From: DSNY01 sp016861185
GTDB lineage: Bacteria > Pseudomonadota > Gammaproteobacteria > Burkholderiales > Burkholderiaceae_F
Direction: 5' to 3'
Assembly: GCA_030263275.1 (NCBI GenBank)
Contig: SZOR01000002.1
Location: 44,598-108,597 of the forward strand
Length of the DNA stretch: 64,000 nucleotides
In this document: positions 33,641 to 42,268 of the stretch, piece after piece
Numbering within the stretch: the first letter of the stretch is position 1
Layout of the letters: each line of letters opens with the position of its first letter
Notes under the pieces: model-generated
What the model was told of the DNA's origin: nothing
Seen by the model: the letters and a program-made list of their open reading frames with translations, nothing else
Databases searched by the model: none
Made by a program: the position numbers and the translations under genes

Positions 33641-34381
33641 CTAGCGGCGCAGGTACGCGTCGATCGCGTCGACCAGTTCCGCTTCGCGGCCCGCGTAGAA
33701 GTGATCGGCGCCCGCGATGCGCAATTGGCGCGCACCGTCGATCGTGCCGAGAAGGCGCGCGCGCCGGGGTGCTGCGTCGACCACGGCCGCCAGATCGCGC
33801 TCGCCGAACACGTCGAGCACCGGCACCGGACGACGTTTGGCGAACGCCGACGTGAAATCGCCCGACAGGCCGAGCGTGACCCACGTACGGAAGGCAGGTC
33901 GTTCGTGTGCGTCAAAGTACGTATTCGCCATGCGACTGCCCAGACTGTGCGATACGAGCGACAACGCGCGGTAGCCTTTGGCCTGCAGCCAGTCCGCGGC
34001 CGCGGCGATGCGCTGCGCCGCTTCCGGAAAGGTCTTCGCGTACTGGGACGCTTCGGCCTCGGCTGCCAGCACGGGCATTTGAATCGACAGCGTCGAAAAG
34101 CCGCGATCGGCCAACTCCATCCGCAGCCGGCCGATGATGCCGTGGTCCGGATGGACGCCGATGCCGTGCACGATGACCAGCGCCGTCTTCGCCTCATTGG
34201 CGGGCGTGTACACGCCCAGGAAGCTGCGACCGCTCGATGCGCGCAAATCGACGGCTTCGCCGACCACCAGCCCGGGCACGACCTCGGCGCGCCAGCGCGC
34301 CTCGCGGTCGTAATCCTGCGCGGCCGCCGCACCGGCGACGAGCGCGCAGGCCAGCCCCAGCAGTCGCATCGTCCAGCTCAT
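33641..34381 (-). CDS. DUF3530-family exported alpha/beta hydrolase
   Basis: The protein has 246 aa from the ATG at 34381 (GAGGAG 8 nt upstream); the frame extends further but the signal peptide MSWTMRLLGLACALVAGAAAA fixes the start. The fold markers are VIVHGIGVHPDH (oxyanion region), the nucleophile elbow LVSHSLGS, VLDVFGERDL and the catalytic His in GADHFYAG. The family is secreted and of unknown substrate. It lies 104 bp upstream of fccA on the same strand and could be co-transcribed with it. Confidence 0.85.
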   Translation of the reverse strand: MSWTMRLLGLACALVAGAAAAQDYDREARWRAEVVPGLVVGEAVDLRASSGRSFLGVYTPANEAKTALVIVHGIGVHPDHGIIGRLRMELADRGFSTLSIQMPVLAAEAEASQYAKTFPEAAQRIAAAADWLQAKGYRALSLVSHSLGSRMANTYFDAHERPAFRTWVTLGLSGDFTSAFAKRRPVPVLDVFGERDLAAVVDAAPRRARLLGTIDGARQLRIAGADHFYAGREAELVDAIDAYLRR

Positions 34382-34448
34382 CCGCTCACTCCTCGCTGTT
34401 CCGGCGGGCGGCGTGCGCCGTCCCGGCAGCTCGCCCGCGGGCAGCGCG

Positions 34449-35033
34449 TCAATCGACGCTCGTGTGCTCACGGAAGGCGATTGTGCTGGCCTGGTCCGGA
34501 TAGCGGCCCACCTTGTCCGCATAGACGGCGCGCAGCAGCGCGAGGTCGCGCGCCAGATCGCCGCTCATGCGCACGAAGTCGCGCACGCCGATCACCTTGC
34601 GCGGGAAATCGATGAAGGCCAAACCTACCGGAACGTCGAGCTTCAGCGCGAGATGGTAGAAGCCCGAACGCAGATAGTCCTGATGCTTGCGCGTGCCCTC
34701 GGGCGACAGCCCGAGCCAGAACCAGTCTTCCGACTGCATCAGGCGGGCGAGCTGCTCGACCGCGCCGCTCGCCGTATGGCGGTCGACCGGCCGGCCGCCC
34801 CAGGCGCGCATCAGCCGCCCGAGCGTCGCGCCGGTGAGACCGCGAAAAAGGCTTTCCTTGCCGACCCAGCGGATCGGCAGCCCGACCGTCCACTTCGCGA
34901 GCAGGCCGAGGACGAAGTCCCAGTTCGACGTGTGCGGATAGACGATCAGGATGCCTTTCGGGCCGGGCAGGCCGTCGAAATCGACGCGCCAGCCGAACAA
35001 GGCGAGCAGCGCGCGCGCGAACCGCGACAACAT
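34449..35033 (-). CDS. PlsC-like lysophospholipid acyltransferase
   Basis: The protein has 194 aa, a single acyltransferase domain. The HX4D catalytic motif is HTSNWD (about residues 34-39), and the glycerol-phosphate-binding motif is SPEGTR. It probably acylates a lysolipid or related acceptor at the inner membrane; it is shorter than true PlsC and lacks a clear N-terminal membrane helix. Its ATG directly follows the dut stop (TGAATG), so it is the last gene of the ribF-ileS unit. Confidence 0.85.
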   Translation of the reverse strand: MLSRFARALLALFGWRVDFDGLPGPKGILIVYPHTSNWDFVLGLLAKWTVGLPIRWVGKESLFRGLTGATLGRLMRAWGGRPVDRHTASGAVEQLARLMQSEDWFWLGLSPEGTRKHQDYLRSGFYHLALKLDVPVGLAFIDFPRKVIGVRDFVRMSGDLARDLALLRAVYADKVGRYPDQASTIAFREHTSVD

Positions 35034-35483
35034 TCAGTGCTTGCCGGTGCTGCCGAAGCCGCCCGCGCCGCGTTCGCTGGCGGCGAATTCATCCACCACG
35101 TTCAGCTCGACCTGCAGGACCGGAACGACGACCAGTTGCGCGATGCGCTCGAGCGGCTGGATCGTGAACGGTTCGCGTCCGCGGTTCCAGCAGGACACCA
35201 TGATCTGCCCCTGGTAGTCGGAGTCGATCAGGCCGACCAGGTTGCCGAGCACGATGCCGTGCTTGTGCCCGAGTCCGGAGCGCGGCAGCACGAGCGCGGC
35301 GTAGCCCGGATCGTCGAGGTGGATCGCGATGCCGGTAGGGACGAGCTGCGCGTCGCCCGGCGCGAGCGCGAGCGGCGCATCGATGCAAGCGCGCAGGTCC
35401 AGCCCCGCTGCGCCCGCGGTCGCGTAGTGGGGCAGTTGGTCGCGCAGGCGCGCGTCGAGCACCTTGACGTCGAGTCGCTTCAT
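35034..35483 (-). CDS. dut: Deoxyuridine 5'-triphosphate nucleotidohydrolase
   Basis: The protein has 149 aa. It hydrolyses dUTP to dUMP and PPi as a homotrimer. All five motifs are present: AGLDLRA, PRSGLGHKHG, GLIDSDYQGQI, RIAQLVV and the C-terminal RGAGGFGSTG. The ATG overlaps the stop of the preceding membrane-protein gene (ATGA). dut next to coaBC is the normal order in proteobacteria. Confidence 0.98.
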   Translation of the reverse strand: MKRLDVKVLDARLRDQLPHYATAGAAGLDLRACIDAPLALAPGDAQLVPTGIAIHLDDPGYAALVLPRSGLGHKHGIVLGNLVGLIDSDYQGQIMVSCWNRGREPFTIQPLERIAQLVVVPVLQVELNVVDEFAASERGAGGFGSTGKH

Positions 35484-35926
35484 CGATGGGACTTGCTCTT
35501 GCCGAACGCCGCGTCGAGCGCGTCGCGCGGCCCGGGTGAGGTTGCCGCGGTAGTGCGGAAGGCCCCGATCAGTCGGCGGACCGGACGCCACAGCAGCGCC
35601 ACGCCGATGGCGAGCGCGAGGATCCCGCCGTCGCCGAACAGCGCGTTGGCGAGCGCGAGCGCGCCGACGATCAGCATCAGCAGCGAGCCTGCCGAAAGGG
35701 GCAAGGCCCCGCGTCGGGCGCGCAGCCGCCCGATCAGCGCGCGCGCCTCGTCGCGCGACAGCGGTTTGGCGGCTGCGACCTGCGCGCCGCCCTGCGGCGA
35801 CGGGTGCGCGAGCGCGTGCGGCCGGTTCATGTCGGCGAGCTGGCGGCGCTCGATGTCCTCCAGATAGGCGACGAAGTCGCCGTTCGGCGGCTCGCCCGGC
35901 GCGCGGCCTTCGCGGTCGGAGTTCAT
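35480..35926 (-). CDS. Small two-helix membrane protein of unknown function
   Basis: The protein has 148 aa. A polar N-terminal half (GDFVAYLEDIERRQLADMNR) is followed by an Arg-rich segment, two adjacent membrane helices (about residues 77-112, SAGSLLMLIVGALALANALF then GGILALAIGVALLW) and a short basic tail. It overlaps coaBC and dut by 4 nt each, so it is translated in lockstep with them. I do not recognise the family; no catalytic motif is visible. Confidence 0.75.
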   Translation of the reverse strand: MNSDREGRAPGEPPNGDFVAYLEDIERRQLADMNRPHALAHPSPQGGAQVAAAKPLSRDEARALIGRLRARRGALPLSAGSLLMLIVGALALANALFGDGGILALAIGVALLWRPVRRLIGAFRTTAATSPGPRDALDAAFGKSKSHR

Positions 35927-37116
35927 CCGCCGAGCCTCGCCGCGATTTCGGCAACGATGCGTCGCGCCTGCGCGAGCTTGTCGTCCTTCGCCAGCGTCAC
36001 CACGCCTTGCGCGTCGACCAGATGCAGCTCGTTGTCGTCGGCGCCGAAGGCATCCTGCGCGCGGTTGGCGACGATCAGCGGCACGTTCTTGGCCCTGAGC
36101 TTGGCCTGCGCGTACTCGATCACGTTGTCGCTTTCGGCGGCGAAGCCGACGCAGTAGGGCGGCGAGGGCAGCGCGGCGACCGCGGCGAGGATGTCGGGGT
36201 TCGGCTCGAAGTCGAGCTGCGGCGGCCCCTTTGCCTTCTTCAGCTTCGACGTGCTCGGCGCCTTGACGCGCCAGTCGGCGACCGCCGCCACGGCGATGAA
36301 CACCTGCGCGTGGTTCACGTAGGCCATCACGTCGTCGTACATCTCTTGCGCGGTGCGCACGTCGAGCCGGCGCACGCCGCGCGGGGTGAGCAGCGTGGTG
36401 GGCCCTGCGATCAGCGTGACCTTCGCGCCCGCATCACGGGCGGCGCGCGCGAGCGCAAAGCCCATCTTGCCGGACGACAGGTTCGTGATGCCGCGCACCG
36501 GATCGATCGGCTCGAACGTCGGCCCGGCGGTGATCAGCACGCGCTTGTCCTGCAGCAGCTTCGGCTGGAAGAACGCGATCAGCTCCTCCAGCAGCTCGTT
36601 CGGCTCGAGCATGCGGCCGGCGCCGACTTCGCCACAGGCCTGGTCGCCGCTGGCGGGGCCGAGCACGTTTACGCCGTCGGCGCGGATCTGCTGCACGTTG
36701 CGTTGCGTGGCGGCGTTGCTCCACATCTCGACGTTCATCGCCGGCGCCACCAGCAGCGGGCACGAGCGCGCGACAGCGAGCGTGGACAACAGATCGTCGG
36801 CCAGGCCGTGCGCGAGCTTGGCGATGAAGTCGGCCGAGGCCGGCGCCACCAGGATCGCGTCCGCCTCGCGCGACAGGTCGATGTGCGGCATCGCGTTGGC
36901 GACCGTGCCGCCTTCGGCGCCCCACGCGTCGGTGAACACCGGGCGCCCGGACAGCGCCTGCATCGTCGTCGCGGTGACGAACTGCCGCGCGGCGCGCGTC
37001 ATCACGACCGTCACCTGCGCGCCCTCGTCCTGCGCACGACGCACGAGCTCGCAGATCTTGTACGCGGCGATGCCGCCGGTCATGCCCACCACGATCCGCT
37101 TGCCTTGCAGTTGCAT
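35923..37116 (-). CDS. coaBC: Bifunctional phosphopantothenoylcysteine decarboxylase / phosphopantothenate-cysteine ligase
   Basis: The protein has 397 aa. It carries out two steps of coenzyme A synthesis. The N-terminal FMN-dependent CoaC domain has GMTGGIAAYK, the catalytic His in NAMPHIDLS, and the PAMN motif in APAMNVEMW, with the active Cys in the flexible CGEVGAGRM loop. The C-terminal CoaB domain (from about residue 190) has ITAGPTFEPIDPVRGITN, KMGFALA, VAAVADW and NPDIL. The preceding lspA ends 17 bp upstream. Confidence 0.97.
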   Translation of the reverse strand: MQLQGKRIVVGMTGGIAAYKICELVRRAQDEGAQVTVVMTRAARQFVTATTMQALSGRPVFTDAWGAEGGTVANAMPHIDLSREADAILVAPASADFIAKLAHGLADDLLSTLAVARSCPLLVAPAMNVEMWSNAATQRNVQQIRADGVNVLGPASGDQACGEVGAGRMLEPNELLEELIAFFQPKLLQDKRVLITAGPTFEPIDPVRGITNLSSGKMGFALARAARDAGAKVTLIAGPTTLLTPRGVRRLDVRTAQEMYDDVMAYVNHAQVFIAVAAVADWRVKAPSTSKLKKAKGPPQLDFEPNPDILAAVAALPSPPYCVGFAAESDNVIEYAQAKLRAKNVPLIVANRAQDAFGADDNELHLVDAQGVVTLAKDDKLAQARRIVAEIAARLGG

Positions 37117-37133
37117 CTTCGCTCCCGGTCAGG

Positions 37134-37634
37134 CTACCTGGACTTCCTTACGCGCAGGAGTTCGTCGAGTATCAACAAGCCCGCCCCGCAGACGATCGCG
37201 CTGTCGGCGACGTTGAACGCCGGCCAGTGCCAGCCGCGCCAGTGGAAGTCGAGGAAATCGATTACATGGCCGTGGATCAGCCGGTCGATCACGTTGCCGA
37301 CCGCGCCGCCGAGGATCAGCGCGAGCGCCAGCGAAAAGAGCTTCTGCGTGCCGTGCCGCGCGAGCAGGTACAGGATGAACAGCGACGCGCCCACGCCGAC
37401 CGCGAGCAGGAACGTGTGCTGCCATCCCGACGCGGTGGCCAGGAACGAGAACGCGGCCCCCTTGTTGTACGTGAGCACGAGGTTGAAGAAGCTCGTGACC
37501 GGACGCACGTCGCCGAAGTTGAAGGACTTTTCGATGACGAACTTGCTCGCCTGATCGGCCGCGATCACCACGATCGCGACCGATAGCCAGGGCCAGAGCT
37601 TCTGCCACCACGACTTCGAGTTGCCCCACGCCAT
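37134..37634 (-). CDS. lspA: Lipoprotein signal peptidase (signal peptidase II)
   Basis: The protein has 166 aa with four membrane helices. It cleaves prolipoprotein signal peptides in the inner membrane. The catalytic Asp residues lie in GNVIDRL and FNVADSAI; the conserved NKGAAFS and DQASKF are present. Its ATG immediately follows the ileS stop (TGAATG), the usual ileS-lspA pairing. Confidence 0.97.
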   Translation of the reverse strand: MAWGNSKSWWQKLWPWLSVAIVVIAADQASKFVIEKSFNFGDVRPVTSFFNLVLTYNKGAAFSFLATASGWQHTFLLAVGVGASLFILYLLARHGTQKLFSLALALILGGAVGNVIDRLIHGHVIDFLDFHWRGWHWPAFNVADSAIVCGAGLLILDELLRVRKSR

Positions 37635-40508
37635 TCAGGCCACCGTCCGCGATTCGCCCGCGCCGAAAAGGTTGGAGACGCAGCGCCCGCACAGCGTCGG
37701 ATGCTCGCGGTGGCTGCCGACGTCGGCGCGCCAGTGCCAGCACCGCTCGCATTTGGCATGCGCGCTCGGCGTCACCGTGATCGACTCGGTCTCGGGCGAA
37801 GCCGCGACGTGCAGCGTCGCGCGGCTGGTGATCAGCACGAACTTCAGATCGTCGCCGAGGGTGGCGAGCTGCGCGTGCCGTTCCCCGTACAGGTGCAGGT
37901 CGACTTCGGCCTGCAGCGAAGAGCCGACTTTGCCCGCCTCGCGCAGCGCCTCGATCCGCTTCAGCACGTCGGCGCGGATCGCGCGGATCTGCGCCCACTT
38001 GGCGAGCAGCGCCTCGTGCCCGGGCACCGGCGGCAGCTCGTGATAGACGCTCGCGAAGATCGTTCCGCCGAGCCGCTCGCGCTCGGCCGGCGCAAACACT
38101 GCGTACGCCTCCTCGGCGGTGAAGCTCAGGAACGGCGCCATCAGCCGCAGCAGGCTCGCCGTGACGTGCCACAGCGCCGTTTGCGCCGAGCGGCGCGCGG
38201 GCGAATCGGGCGCGGTCGTGTACAGGCGGTCCTTCAGAATGTCGAGGTAGAACGCGCCGAGGTCCTCCGAGCAGAATGTCTGCAGCTTGGCGACGACCGG
38301 ATGGAACTCGTAGCGCTCATAGCAGGCGAGCGCTTCGGCCTGCATCTGTGCCGTGAGCGCGAGCGCGTAGCGGTCGATCTCCAGCAGTTCGCCGACCGGC
38401 ACTGCGTGCCCCGCGATGTCGAAGTCGCTCGTGTTGGCGAGCAGGAAGCGCAGCGTGTTGCGGATGCGGCGGTAGCTTTCCACGACGCGCTTGAGGATCT
38501 CGTCGCCGATCGACAGCTCGCCCGAGTAGTCGGTCGAAGCGACCCACAGGCGGATGATCTCGGCGCCGAGCTTGTCGCTGACTTCCTGCGGCCGGATCAC
38601 GTTGCCGAGCGACTTGCTCATCTTGCGGCCCTGCGGGTCGACCGTGAAGCCGTGGGTGAGCAGCCCCTTGTACGGCGCGCGGCCGTCGATCGCGGCACCG
38701 GTCAGCAGCGACGAATGGAACCAGCCGCGGTGCTGGTCCGAGCCTTCCAGATACAGATCCGCCGGATACGCGAGGTCGTCGGCGTGCGAGCCGCGCATCA
38801 CCGTGCGGTGCGTCGTTCCGGAATCGAACCAGACGTCGAGGATGTCGTTGGTCTTCTCGTACTGCGCGGCCTCGTCGGGCGGCAGGAAGTCCTCGACCTT
38901 CGCCTTCGACCACGCTTCGACGCCGCCGGCCTCGACCTTCTGCGCGGCGAGTTCGAGCAGCTCGAGCGTGCGCGGGTGCAGCTCGCCGGTCGCCTTGTGC
39001 AGGAAAAACGGCAGCGGCACCCCCCAGTTGCGCTGGCGCGAGATGCACCAGTCGGGCCGGTTGGCGATCATCCCGTGCAGCCGCGCCTTGCCCCAGTGCG
39101 GGAAAAACGACGTTGCCTCGATCGCGCGCAGCGCGGTTTCGCGCAGCGTTTCGCCGACGGTTTCGCGCTGCATGACCCCGCGCGTGTCGGCGGTCGGGCC
39201 GTCCATCCGCACGAACCACTGCGAGGTCGCGCGGTAGACGAGCGGCGTCTTGTGGCGCCAGCAGTGCATGTAGCTGTGCGTGTCGGTCGACGCGTGCAGC
39301 AGGTGACCTGCCACGCGCAGCGCGTCGACGATCTTCGGGTTCGCGTCCCAGATCTTCATCCCGCCGAACAGCGGCAGCTCGGCCGCGTACACGCCGTCGC
39401 CCTGCACGGGGTTGAGGATCTCGTCGTTGCTCATGCCGTACGACTTGCACGAGTCGAAGTCCTCGATGCCGTACGCCGGCGCCGAGTGCACGACGCCGGT
39501 GCCGGCGCCCGACTCGACGTACGTGCCGAGATAGACCGGCGAGAAACGCTGGTATCCCGCGTGCAGTTTCGCCAGCGGATGGACGAAGCGCACGCGTTCG
39601 AGCGCCGCCCCCAGCGCCTCGCCGACGACGCGTCCCTTCAGCCCGTAACGCTGCAGGCAGGATTCGACGAGTTCGCGCGCGAGGATCAGCAGGCGATCGC
39701 CGCAATCGACCAGCGCATAGACCAGCTCGGGATGGAAGTTCAGCGCCTGGTTGGCCGGGATCGTCCACGGTGTAGTGGTCCAGATCGACGTGAAGGTCGG
39801 CTTGCCCAGCGCCGCCAGCCCGAAAGCCGAGGCGACCTTCGCTTCGTCCTCGGCCGCCAGCGGAAACGCGACGTCGACGACCGGTGTCTTCTTGTCGATG
39901 TACTCGACCTCGGCCTCGGCGAGCGCGGAACTGCAGTCGAAGCACCAGTTGACCGGCTTCAGCCCGCGGTAGACGAATCCGCGTTCGATCATGCGACCGA
40001 GCGCGCGGATCTCGTCCGCCTCGGTCCTGAAGTTCATCGTCCTGTACGGGTTGTCCCAGTCCCCGAGCACGCCGAGCCGCTTGAAGTCCTTCATCTGCAG
40101 CGCGATCTGCTCGGTCGCGAAGGCGCGCGCGCGCGCCTGCACCTCGTCGCGCGGCAGATTCTTGCCGTGCTGCTTCTCGATGTGCACCTCGATCGGCATG
40201 CCGTGGCAGTCCCAGCCCGGCACGTAGACACCGTCGAAGCCCGCGAGGATCTTCGACTTGTTGACCATGTCCTTCAGGATCTTGTTGACCGCCGTGCCGA
40301 GGTGGATCTCGCCGTTCGCGTACGGCGGCCCGTCGTGCAGCACGAACTTCGGCGCGCCCCGGCGCGCAGCGCGGATCGCCCGGTAGACCTTGCGTTCGTC
40401 CCAGTCCTTGACCCACTGCGGCTCGCGCTTGGGCAGGTCGCCGCGCATCGGAAACGGCGTGTCGGGCAGGTTCAGCGGATATTTCCTGGTGTCGCCGGAT
40501 TCGGCCAT
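37635..40508 (-). CDS. ileS: Isoleucyl-tRNA synthetase
   Basis: The protein has 957 aa, normal for the bacterial form. It charges tRNA-Ile and edits Val. The class I HIGH-type motif is in ANGEIHLGTAVNK, and the KMSKS motif in GRKMSKSLGNVI. The editing-domain region (WTTTPWTIPANQ) and the C-terminal zinc site CERCWHW...CGRC are complete. It matters here that the Ile2 tRNA gene at 58247 would be one of its substrates once lysidine-modified. Confidence 0.98.
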   Translation of the reverse strand: MAESGDTRKYPLNLPDTPFPMRGDLPKREPQWVKDWDERKVYRAIRAARRGAPKFVLHDGPPYANGEIHLGTAVNKILKDMVNKSKILAGFDGVYVPGWDCHGMPIEVHIEKQHGKNLPRDEVQARARAFATEQIALQMKDFKRLGVLGDWDNPYRTMNFRTEADEIRALGRMIERGFVYRGLKPVNWCFDCSSALAEAEVEYIDKKTPVVDVAFPLAAEDEAKVASAFGLAALGKPTFTSIWTTTPWTIPANQALNFHPELVYALVDCGDRLLILARELVESCLQRYGLKGRVVGEALGAALERVRFVHPLAKLHAGYQRFSPVYLGTYVESGAGTGVVHSAPAYGIEDFDSCKSYGMSNDEILNPVQGDGVYAAELPLFGGMKIWDANPKIVDALRVAGHLLHASTDTHSYMHCWRHKTPLVYRATSQWFVRMDGPTADTRGVMQRETVGETLRETALRAIEATSFFPHWGKARLHGMIANRPDWCISRQRNWGVPLPFFLHKATGELHPRTLELLELAAQKVEAGGVEAWSKAKVEDFLPPDEAAQYEKTNDILDVWFDSGTTHRTVMRGSHADDLAYPADLYLEGSDQHRGWFHSSLLTGAAIDGRAPYKGLLTHGFTVDPQGRKMSKSLGNVIRPQEVSDKLGAEIIRLWVASTDYSGELSIGDEILKRVVESYRRIRNTLRFLLANTSDFDIAGHAVPVGELLEIDRYALALTAQMQAEALACYERYEFHPVVAKLQTFCSEDLGAFYLDILKDRLYTTAPDSPARRSAQTALWHVTASLLRLMAPFLSFTAEEAYAVFAPAERERLGGTIFASVYHELPPVPGHEALLAKWAQIRAIRADVLKRIEALREAGKVGSSLQAEVDLHLYGERHAQLATLGDDLKFVLITSRATLHVAASPETESITVTPSAHAKCERCWHWRADVGSHREHPTLCGRCVSNLFGAGESRTVA

Positions 40509-40556
40509 GGCTCGGTCCCCTCGGACTCTTCGAGTCAGGTTGAAGAAGGGTTTGGA

Positions 40557-41495
40557 CTACGGCGCGAGCGCGCCGTTGAAAAGATCGCGCGCGCGCTGCG
40601 CGTCGCGCGCGATCGCGGCGGTCAGCTCGTCGAGCGTGCCGTACTTCTCCTCGTTGCGCAGCTTGGCGAGGAATTCGACGCGCACGAGCTTGCCGTAGAC
40701 CTGCTGCGCGAAGTCGAACAGATGCACCTCGAGCAGCCAGCGGCCGGTGTCATCCACCGTCGGCCGCAGTCCCACGCTCGCCACGCCGGGCCAGGCGCGC
40801 GCGTCGATGCCGTGCACCTTCACGGCGTAGACGCCGTGCACGGCAGGGCGCTTGTGCGCGATGCGCAGGTTCAGCGTCGGAAAGCCGATCGTGCGGCCGA
40901 GCTTCGCACCGTGCTGCACGCGGCCGCTGATCATGTACGGCCGCCCGAGCAACTGCTGTGCGCGCGCCAGATCGCCCGCATCGAGCGCGGCGCGCACCGC
41001 GGAGCTGGACACGCGCTCGTTGCCGTCGAGCACGGTCGGCAGTTGCTCGACGACGTATCCGCCGGCCGGCGCCCGCGCGCGCAGCAGCGCCAGATCGCCG
41101 GCGCGACGCGCCCCAAAGCGAAAGTCGTCGCCGACCATCAGCCAGCGCACCCGGCAGCCGGCGACCAGCACGTCGTCGATGAACTGCTCGGCCGTGAGCG
41201 ACGCGAAGCGGCGGTTGAAGTGCTCGATGTACACGCGCTCGATGCCCGCTTCGCGCAGCGCCTCGAGCTTGTCGCGGATGTTGGCCACGCGCGCCGGCGC
41301 CTGCGCCGGCGTGAAAAATTCGCGCGGATGCGGCTCGAAGGTCATCACCGCCGCCACGAGCCCGCGCGCGCGCGCCGCCTCGACCACGCGCGCGAGCAGC
41401 GCCGCGTGGCCGCGATGCACGCCGTCGAAATTGCCGATCGTCAGCGCGCAGGGCACGCGATCGCCGGCATGCGGAACGCCGCGGTAGACCTTCAT
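40557..41495 (-). CDS. ribF: Bifunctional riboflavin kinase / FAD synthetase
   Basis: The protein has 312 aa. It makes FMN and then FAD. The N-terminal adenylyltransferase has ALTIGNFDGVHRGH (HxGH-type site) and LMVGDDFRFGARRAGD; the C-terminal flavokinase has SGRVQHGAKLGRTIGFPTLN and GVASVGLRPTV. It is the first gene of the unit ribF-ileS-lspA-coaBC and is divergent from purN. A GC-rich 48-bp gap precedes ileS. Confidence 0.97.
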   Translation of the reverse strand: MKVYRGVPHAGDRVPCALTIGNFDGVHRGHAALLARVVEAARARGLVAAVMTFEPHPREFFTPAQAPARVANIRDKLEALREAGIERVYIEHFNRRFASLTAEQFIDDVLVAGCRVRWLMVGDDFRFGARRAGDLALLRARAPAGGYVVEQLPTVLDGNERVSSSAVRAALDAGDLARAQQLLGRPYMISGRVQHGAKLGRTIGFPTLNLRIAHKRPAVHGVYAVKVHGIDARAWPGVASVGLRPTVDDTGRWLLEVHLFDFAQQVYGKLVRVEFLAKLRNEEKYGTLDELTAAIARDAQRARDLFNGALAP

Positions 41496-41601
41496 CGAAC
41501 CCGGTTCATGCGATGCAACGGAAGCGCCGGATTATACGGTCCGCCTCGGCGAAAGCCTTGATTTTCCGCGGCTTTCGAAGGCGGTCGCGCGTTGCCGTGC
41601 G

Positions 41602-41607
41602 TAGAAT
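41602..41607 (+). promoter_or_regulatory. Possible -10 element (TAGAAT) close to the purN start
   Basis: TAGAAT stands 10 nt before the purN ATG with no Shine-Dalgarno sequence in between. If active it gives a leader of only a few nucleotides. Confidence 0.3.
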
Positions 41608-41617
41608 CCGGCCACCG

Positions 41618-42268
41618 ATGAAGAACATCGTCTGCCTGATCTCGGGGCGCGGCAGCAACCTCGAAGCGATCCTGCGCACGGCGCGCGACGAGCGCTGGGA
41701 CAGCGCAGCGGACGCGCGCGTCGCGGCCGTCGTCAGCAACCGCGCGGCAGCGCCGGGGTTGGCGATCGCGCGCGAGTTCGGCGTGCCGGTGCAGGTGATC
41801 GAGCACGGACGCTTCGCATCGCGCGAGGCGTTCGACGCCGCGCTCGTCGACGCGATCGACGCCCACGCGCCGGCGCTCGTCGTGCTGGCCGGCTTCATGC
41901 GCGTGCTGACCGCGCATTTCGTCGAGCACTACGAAGGCCGGCTCATCAACATCCATCCGTCGCTGCTGCCGATGTTCCCCGGGCTGGCCACGCACCGCAA
42001 GGCACTCGCCGTCGGCGTGCGCGTGCACGGCGCGACCGTACACTTCGTCTCGAACGACGTCGATGCCGGCGCGATCATCGCGCAGGCGGTGGTGCCCGTG
42101 CTGCCGGTCGACACGGAGGAGGCGCTCGCGGCGCGCGTGCTCGCGCAGGAGCACCGGCTGCTGCCGCGCTGCGTGCGCTGGGTCGTCGAAGGCCGCGTGC
42201 GGCTCGCGCGCGGGCGCGCGGTCGTCGACGGCGTCGACCCCGCCGAGCTGGTGCTGTTCGCCCGATGA
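41618..42268 (+). CDS. purN: Phosphoribosylglycinamide formyltransferase
   Basis: The protein has 216 aa. It transfers formyl from 10-formyl-THF to GAR in purine synthesis. Motifs: CLISGRGSNLEAI at the start, LAGFMRVL, NIHPSLLPMFPG (catalytic Asn and His) and VHFVSNDVDAGAIIAQ (catalytic Asp). It overlaps the next gene by 4 nt (ATGA). The start ATG at 41618 gives the canonical MKNIVCLISG. Confidence 0.97.
   Translation: MKNIVCLISGRGSNLEAILRTARDERWDSAADARVAAVVSNRAAAPGLAIAREFGVPVQVIEHGRFASREAFDAALVDAIDAHAPALVVLAGFMRVLTAHFVEHYEGRLINIHPSLLPMFPGLATHRKALAVGVRVHGATVHFVSNDVDAGAIIAQAVVPVLPVDTEEALAARVLAQEHRLLPRCVRWVVEGRVRLARGRAVVDGVDPAELVLFAR

Noticed and set aside
37701..41561. A 1286-codon plus-strand frame opposite ileS and ribF
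   Set aside because: Shadow of ileS/ribF in a GC-rich genome; no domain or ribosome site.
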